Source of the DNA: Nitrospirota bacterium
GTDB taxonomy: Bacteria > Nitrospirota > Nitrospiria > Nitrospirales > UBA8639
Reading direction: 5' to 3'
NCBI GenBank assembly: GCA_020348185.1
Contig: CP070743.1
Location: 442,141-447,287, forward strand
Length of the DNA stretch: 5,147 bases
Part shown: positions 4,959 through 5,147 of the stretch, one piece after another
Position numbering within the stretch: the stretch's first letter is position 1
Layout of the letters: the number at the start of each line of letters is the position of its first letter
Made by a program: the position numbers and the translations under genes
The notes under the pieces: model-generated
The model's input: the letters and a program-made list of their open reading frames with translations, nothing else
What the model was told of the DNA's origin: nothing
Database searches by the model: none

Positions 4959-5147
4959 CGAGCACCGTATCCGGCTGGCCTTTCGGCAACCACTTCTACC
5001 CCGGTCAAACCATACGAACGGCTGAACAAGGACTTGCCGTCCCTTGGAATCACCCATCGGTCAGATTCAGGGGGCCTTTGGGAACGTTATCGCTAGCGTG
5101 TGTACAAAGAAATCTATCTTCGTGGCCCCATGTTGGTTCACTCATTA
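4959..5147. other. Downstream flank, no supportable gene
   Basis: No ribosome site with a start codon leads into a convincing frame. One plus-strand frame is open from 4907 to the window end but has no ATG or GTG start at its head. The minus strand offers only a 31-codon frame from ATG 5145-5143. Weak inverted repeats (ACGGC/GCCGT at 5018-5040 with a 13-base loop, CGCTAGCG at 5091-5098) do not make a terminator, so the transcript end of the 389-residue gene is not visible here. Confidence 0.5.

Noticed and set aside
4907..5147. Plus-strand frame open for 80 codons to the window end
   Set aside because: It overlaps the end of the 389-residue gene, has no ATG or GTG start or ribosome site at its head, and its composition is not gene-like.
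5143..5147. Minus-strand ATG near the right edge
   Set aside because: The frame ends after about 31 codons and the upstream sequence is outside the window, so a start cannot be judged.
1..5147. CRISPR array, transposase, phage, toxin-antitoxin or defence genes
   Set aside because: I looked for regular direct repeats, transposase or integrase motifs and paired small ORFs on both strands and found none that can be supported.

Overview
The window looks like chromosomal DNA of a Gram-negative (diderm) bacterium. A lipoprotein with a peptidoglycan-binding OmpA/Pal domain implies an outer membrane. The style of DnaX, RecR and the Pal-like protein (GHCDERGT box, C-terminal CTDHSLECWQENRR) recalls Nitrospirota or deltaproteobacterial-type lineages. 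This placement is an inference from remembered family features; no search was run.

Layout. Positions 1-1605 (+) hold a classic DNA-maintenance operon: the 3' part of dnaX (clamp-loader tau/gamma subunit), ybaB (nucleoid-associated protein, overlapping the dnaX stop as TAATG), and recR (recombination mediator). A possible 11-codon leader cistron sits between ybaB and recR, and its stop overlaps the recR start. Positions 1618-3024 (-) hold two envelope genes that converge on recR with only 12 bp between stops: an OmpA/Pal-type lipoprotein with an unusually long proline-rich, internally duplicated linker, and upstream of it a small exported beta-rich protein. A TATAAT box at 3050-3055 probably starts this unit.

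Positions 3056-3520 are an AT-richer intergenic region with no convincing gene. It holds five copies of ATTCAC/GTGAAT (the first just outside it, at 3042), several inverted repeats and a compound stem-loop at 3425-3476. Positions 3521-4958 (+) hold a second TATAAT box, a doubtful 79-codon ORF, and, 7 bp after it, a complete 389-residue soluble protein that I do not recognise at family level. It is rich in helical hairpins and may be an alpha/alpha-toroid protein. Positions 4959-5147 show no supportable gene.

How the genes work together: dnaX-ybaB-recR is a widely conserved replication/repair group. The minus-strand pair belongs to the cell envelope. The 389-residue protein has no functional context inside the window. 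I did not find a clear defence system, mobile element, CRISPR array or RNA gene. The best candidates for something undescribed are the 389-residue protein, the recR leader cistron and the repeated ATTCAC motif between the two divergent units.
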